Assembly (NCBI RefSeq): GCF_903969135.1
Contig: NZ_LR824569.1
Coordinates: 248,001 to 312,000, forward strand
Length of the DNA stretch: 64,000 bases
Direction of reading: 5' to 3'
DNA from: Chryseobacterium sp. JV274
GTDB lineage: Bacteria > Bacteroidota > Bacteroidia > Flavobacteriales > Weeksellaceae
Notes under the pieces: model-generated
The model's database searches: none
What the model was told of the DNA's origin: nothing
The model's input: the letters and a program-made list of their open reading frames with translations, nothing else
Made by a program: the position numbers and the translations under genes
Part shown: positions 61,091-64,000 of the stretch, in pieces
How the letters are laid out: each line of letters begins with the position of its first letter
Position numbering within the stretch: the first letter of the stretch is position 1

Positions 61091-64000
61091 TGATAAAAAA
61101 CTTTATTAACAGACCGGTTTTATCTACTGTAATCTCAATCTTGATTGTGATTCTCGGTGTGTTGGGACTGATCTCGTTACCGGTTACGCAGTATCCGGAT
61201 ATTGCACCGCCTACGGTAAGTGTTTCCGCAAACTATACGGGAGCCAATGCTGAGACGGTGATGAAAAGTGTAGTAGTGCCTTTGGAAGAACAGATCAACG
61301 GGGTGGAAGGTATGGATTATATCACTTCCAGTGCCGGAAACGACGGTTCTGCTCAGATCCAGGTTTTCTTCAAACAAGGAATAGATCCGGATATTGCAGC
61401 GGTAAACGTACAGAACCGTGTGGCCAGAGCGACACCTCTTTTGCCGTCTGAAGTAACCCGTTCAGGGGTTGTAACCCAGAAGCAGCAAACCAGTGCCCTG
61501 ATGTATATGTCTTTCTATTCTGAAAATAAAGATCTTGATGACGTATACCTTCAGAACTTTTTGAATATTAATATTATTCCAAACCTGAAAAGGGTAAATG
61601 GTGTAGGGGATGCCAACGTTTTCGGTGGTAAAAATTACTCGATGAGAATCTGGCTGGATCCTGCAAAAATGGCTGCCTACAGCGTAACTCCTACCGATGT
61701 TACCAATGCCATCAATGAGCAGAGTAGAGAAGCAGCAGCAGGTTCTATTGGTCAGAACAGCGGTAGTTCTTTTGAATATATCATCAAATACGTAGGTAAA
61801 TTCAACGATAAAGAACAATACGATAATATTATCATCAAATCTCTTGCAAACGGACAAAACCTGATGCTGAAAGACGTTGCTAAGGTAGAACTGGCAGGTC
61901 AGTCTTACACAGGAATCGGGGAAAACGGAAACAATCCTTCCATCAGTATGGGGATCTTCCAGACTCCGGGATCCAACGCACAGGAGATTATTAAAAATAT
62001 CAAAGCCTATCTGAAATCAGCCGAGGGAACTTTTCCAAAAGGCGTAAAATATACTTTCAACTTTGATACCAACGAATTCCTGGAAGCTTCTATTGAAAAG
62101 GTAGTACACACCCTGATTGAAGCCTTCATTCTGGTATTTATTGTAGTATATATTTTCCTACAGGATTTCAGATCTACCCTGATTCCGGCCATCGCGGTTC
62201 CGGTATCTATTGTAGGGGCGTTCTTCTTCCTGAATCTTTTCGGATATTCATTAAACCTCTTAACCTTATTTGCATTGGTGCTGGCGATTGGTATTGTAGT
62301 GGATGACGCCATCGTCGTCGTCGAGGCCGTTCACGCGAAGATGGAACATGGTATTTCAGATGCTAAAAAAGCAACGGTAGAAGCAATGGATGAGATTACA
62401 GGGGCTATTATCTCTATTACTTTGGTAATGGCAGCAGTATTTATCCCGGTAACGTTCATTACAGGACCTACAGGGGTATTCTACCAGCAGTTTGGTATTA
62501 CGCTGATTATAGCAATTATCATTTCTGCTATTAATGCATTAACGCTGAGTCCGGTTTTATGTTCATTATTCCTAAAACCTCACGCAGAGCATCATAAAGA
62601 GTATAAAAATTTAAATCTGTTACAGAAGTTTTTCTATAAGTTTAATATCGCTTTTAAAACAACTACTGAACGTTACGGAAGAGGATTTGTATTCCTGTTA
62701 AGACATAAATGGGTAACCCTGATTATTTTTGCTGTTACCGGAGGTATCTTATTCTGGGCAAGCAGCAGTATGAAAAAAGGATTTGTACCTACAGAAGACA
62801 GAGGGATTATCTTTACCGATGTTCAGCTTCCTCCGGGAGCTTCTATGGAAAGAACTTACAACGCATTGAAAACACTTCAGGCTAAAGCATTGAAAGTTCC
62901 GGGAGTGCAGAATGTAACGATTTCTACGGGAAGAGGGTTCTTATCCGGAAACGGAAGTAACAACGGTCTTGCCTTTGTTAAGCTAAAACCATTTGAAGAA
63001 AGAAAAAAAGACGGACAGACTTCTGAAGATATCACCAAAAAATTATTTGGAATTGTAGGAGCTGTTCCTGATGCTAAAGTTGTATTCTTCCAACCGCCAA
63101 GTGTACCTGGATTTGGTAACAGTGCAGGTTTTGAAATGGTATTACTGGATAAGTCAGGGGGAGAATATGCTGATCTGGATAATAAAACCAATGAATTTAT
63201 CGGTAAGCTGATGGAGAGACCGGAAATTCAGTTTGCGCAGACTTCATTCAATACTAAATATCCTCAGTATCAGATGGAGATTAATGTTCCTTTGAGCAAA
63301 CAGCTTGGAGTTTCTGTAAATGACATTCTGTCTACCATGCAGGGATATATTGGTGGTATTTATACTGCCGACTTTACCAAGTATGGAAAACAGTTCAGAG
63401 TGATGGTTCAGGCTCTTCCTGAAAACAGAAAAAATATCGAAAACCTGAACCAGCTTTATGTCAGAACAGGATCAGGCATCATGTCTCCGATTTCACAGTT
63501 TGTAACATTGACAAAAGCATACGGACCACAATCTGTTAGCCGTTATAACCTGTTTACTTCAGTGAAGGTGACAGGAGCAAACTCAGACGGATACAGTTCC
63601 GGGGATGCAATTGCAGCGGTACAGCAGGTAGCTAATGAAACTCTGAATCAAAACTATGCAGTAGAATTTACAGGGTTGACCAGAGAAGAATTAAATTCAG
63701 GATCTCAGACGCTTTTGATTTTCGGGCTAAGTTTGATCTTCGTTTACTTCATTCTTTCTGCACAGTATGAGAGTTATATTCTTCCGCTGATCGTTATTAT
63801 TTCTCTTCCTCTTGGGGTAATGGGAGCCTATTTCGGACAGAAGATTATGGGATTGGAAAATAATATTTACTTCCAGATTGCCCTGATCATGCTCGTGGGA
63901 TTATTGGCGAAAAATGCGATCCTTATTGTTGAATTTGCTGTTCAGAGAAGACATCATGGTGAAACCATTGTAATGTCGGCCATCAATGCAGCGAAAGCCA
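61090..64000 (+). CDS. RND efflux pump permease, HAE1 type (3' end outside window)
   Basis: The ATG at 61090 opens a frame that remains open to the end (970 complete codons); the family is about 1050 residues, so about 80 are missing. The N-terminus FINRPVLSTVISILIVILGV is the first helix. The proton-relay pair is Asp405-Asp406 in AIGIVVDDAIVVVEAVHAKMEHG of helix 4. FSPVL-type LTLSPVLCSLFLKP, FTTGPTGVFYQQFG-like FITGPTGVFYQQFG and SAQYESYILPLIVIISLPLGVMG are all typical of AcrB relatives. It exports drugs or amphiphiles driven by protons. Confidence 0.95.
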   Translation, partial: MIKNFINRPVLSTVISILIVILGVLGLISLPVTQYPDIAPPTVSVSANYTGANAETVMKSVVVPLEEQINGVEGMDYITSSAGNDGSAQIQVFFKQGIDPDIAAVNVQNRVARATPLLPSEVTRSGVVTQKQQTSALMYMSFYSENKDLDDVYLQNFLNINIIPNLKRVNGVGDANVFGGKNYSMRIWLDPAKMAAYSVTPTDVTNAINEQSREAAAGSIGQNSGSSFEYIIKYVGKFNDKEQYDNIIIKSLANGQNLMLKDVAKVELAGQSYTGIGENGNNPSISMGIFQTPGSNAQEIIKNIKAYLKSAEGTFPKGVKYTFNFDTNEFLEASIEKVVHTLIEAFILVFIVVYIFLQDFRSTLIPAIAVPVSIVGAFFFLNLFGYSLNLLTLFALVLAIGIVVDDAIVVVEAVHAKMEHGISDAKKATVEAMDEITGAIISITLVMAAVFIPVTFITGPTGVFYQQFGITLIIAIIISAINALTLSPVLCSLFLKPHAEHHKEYKNLNLLQKFFYKFNIAFKTTTERYGRGFVFLLRHKWVTLIIFAVTGGILFWASSSMKKGFVPTEDRGIIFTDVQLPPGASMERTYNALKTLQAKALKVPGVQNVTISTGRGFLSGNGSNNGLAFVKLKPFEERKKDGQTSEDITKKLFGIVGAVPDAKVVFFQPPSVPGFGNSAGFEMVLLDKSGGEYADLDNKTNEFIGKLMERPEIQFAQTSFNTKYPQYQMEINVPLSKQLGVSVNDILSTMQGYIGGIYTADFTKYGKQFRVMVQALPENRKNIENLNQLYVRTGSGIMSPISQFVTLTKAYGPQSVSRYNLFTSVKVTGANSDGYSSGDAIAAVQQVANETLNQNYAVEFTGLTREELNSGSQTLLIFGLSLIFVYFILSAQYESYILPLIVIISLPLGVMGAYFGQKIMGLENNIYFQIALIMLVGLLAKNAILIVEFAVQRRHHGETIVMSAINAAKA

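Overview
The window reads as a chromosome segment of Chryseobacterium or a close Weeksellaceae relative (Bacteroidota). The inference rests on an AT-rich sequence, repeated matches to the Bacteroidetes -7 promoter consensus TAnnTTTG, a type IX secretion gene (porQ next to cmk), a TamL-type BamA lipoprotein, a fused CcsBA cytochrome c biogenesis protein, many SPII lipoproteins, and the lat/amaB lysine degradation pair. I ran no database search; names come from recognising families in the translations.

Layout. 1-4503 is accessory: the tail of an unknown gene, a RadC/JAB protein, a long non-coding stretch with nested inverted repeats, a YhcG-type PD-(D/E)XK protein, a 57-residue ORF and a large serine recombinase whose stop codon lies inside an antisense tRNA-Arg(CCT), the likely edge of an integrated element. 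4977-13164 holds an S41 peptidase, two alpha/beta hydrolases, an NAD(P)-binding reductase, a methyltransferase and uvrA. 13521-18818 has a tiny 16-codon transcription unit, a TonB-dependent receptor with a DUF2490 partner, a gutted M48 peptidase pseudogene, an HD protein and small secreted or YegP-type proteins. 18901-25438 is a fatty-acid beta-oxidation operon (MarR regulator, FadB-like, thiolase, acyl-CoA dehydrogenase) with two palindromic operators at its head and a REP-associated transposase flanked by four REP-like hairpins in its middle. 25601-28807 is a FecCD-type import system interrupted by a GxxExxY gene and a repeat.

28841-37929 carries a flavin/2Fe-2S reductase, a DUF218 protein, tamL divergent from and overlapping a TrmH-type methyltransferase, a YtxH/holin-like envelope-stress cluster, cmk-porQ and pyrH. 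pyrH and frr, usually neighbours, are separated by an opposite-strand lipase; frr is followed by a KAS III gene behind which the frr tail and its terminator are repeated. 41729-48173 has two secreted unknowns and ftsK-lolA-lptG. 48548-53402 has a secreted isochorismatase-type hydrolase with an FNR-like palindrome, a Crp/Fnr regulator and ccsBA. 53754-64000 has an SPFH/Arc pair, a 49-residue membrane microprotein, the amaB-lat lysine pathway, DUF2007 and GNAT proteins, and a MarR-like regulator heading an RND efflux operon cut by the window end.

The core is ordinary. The points of interest are mobile or rearranged joints (tRNA/recombinase, REP transposase in the fad operon, duplicated frr tail, GxxExxY insertion, M48 deletion) and unannotated small elements (16-codon unit, 49-residue protein, nested-repeat RNA candidate, several clean operators). 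No CRISPR array, rRNA or complete prophage was seen.
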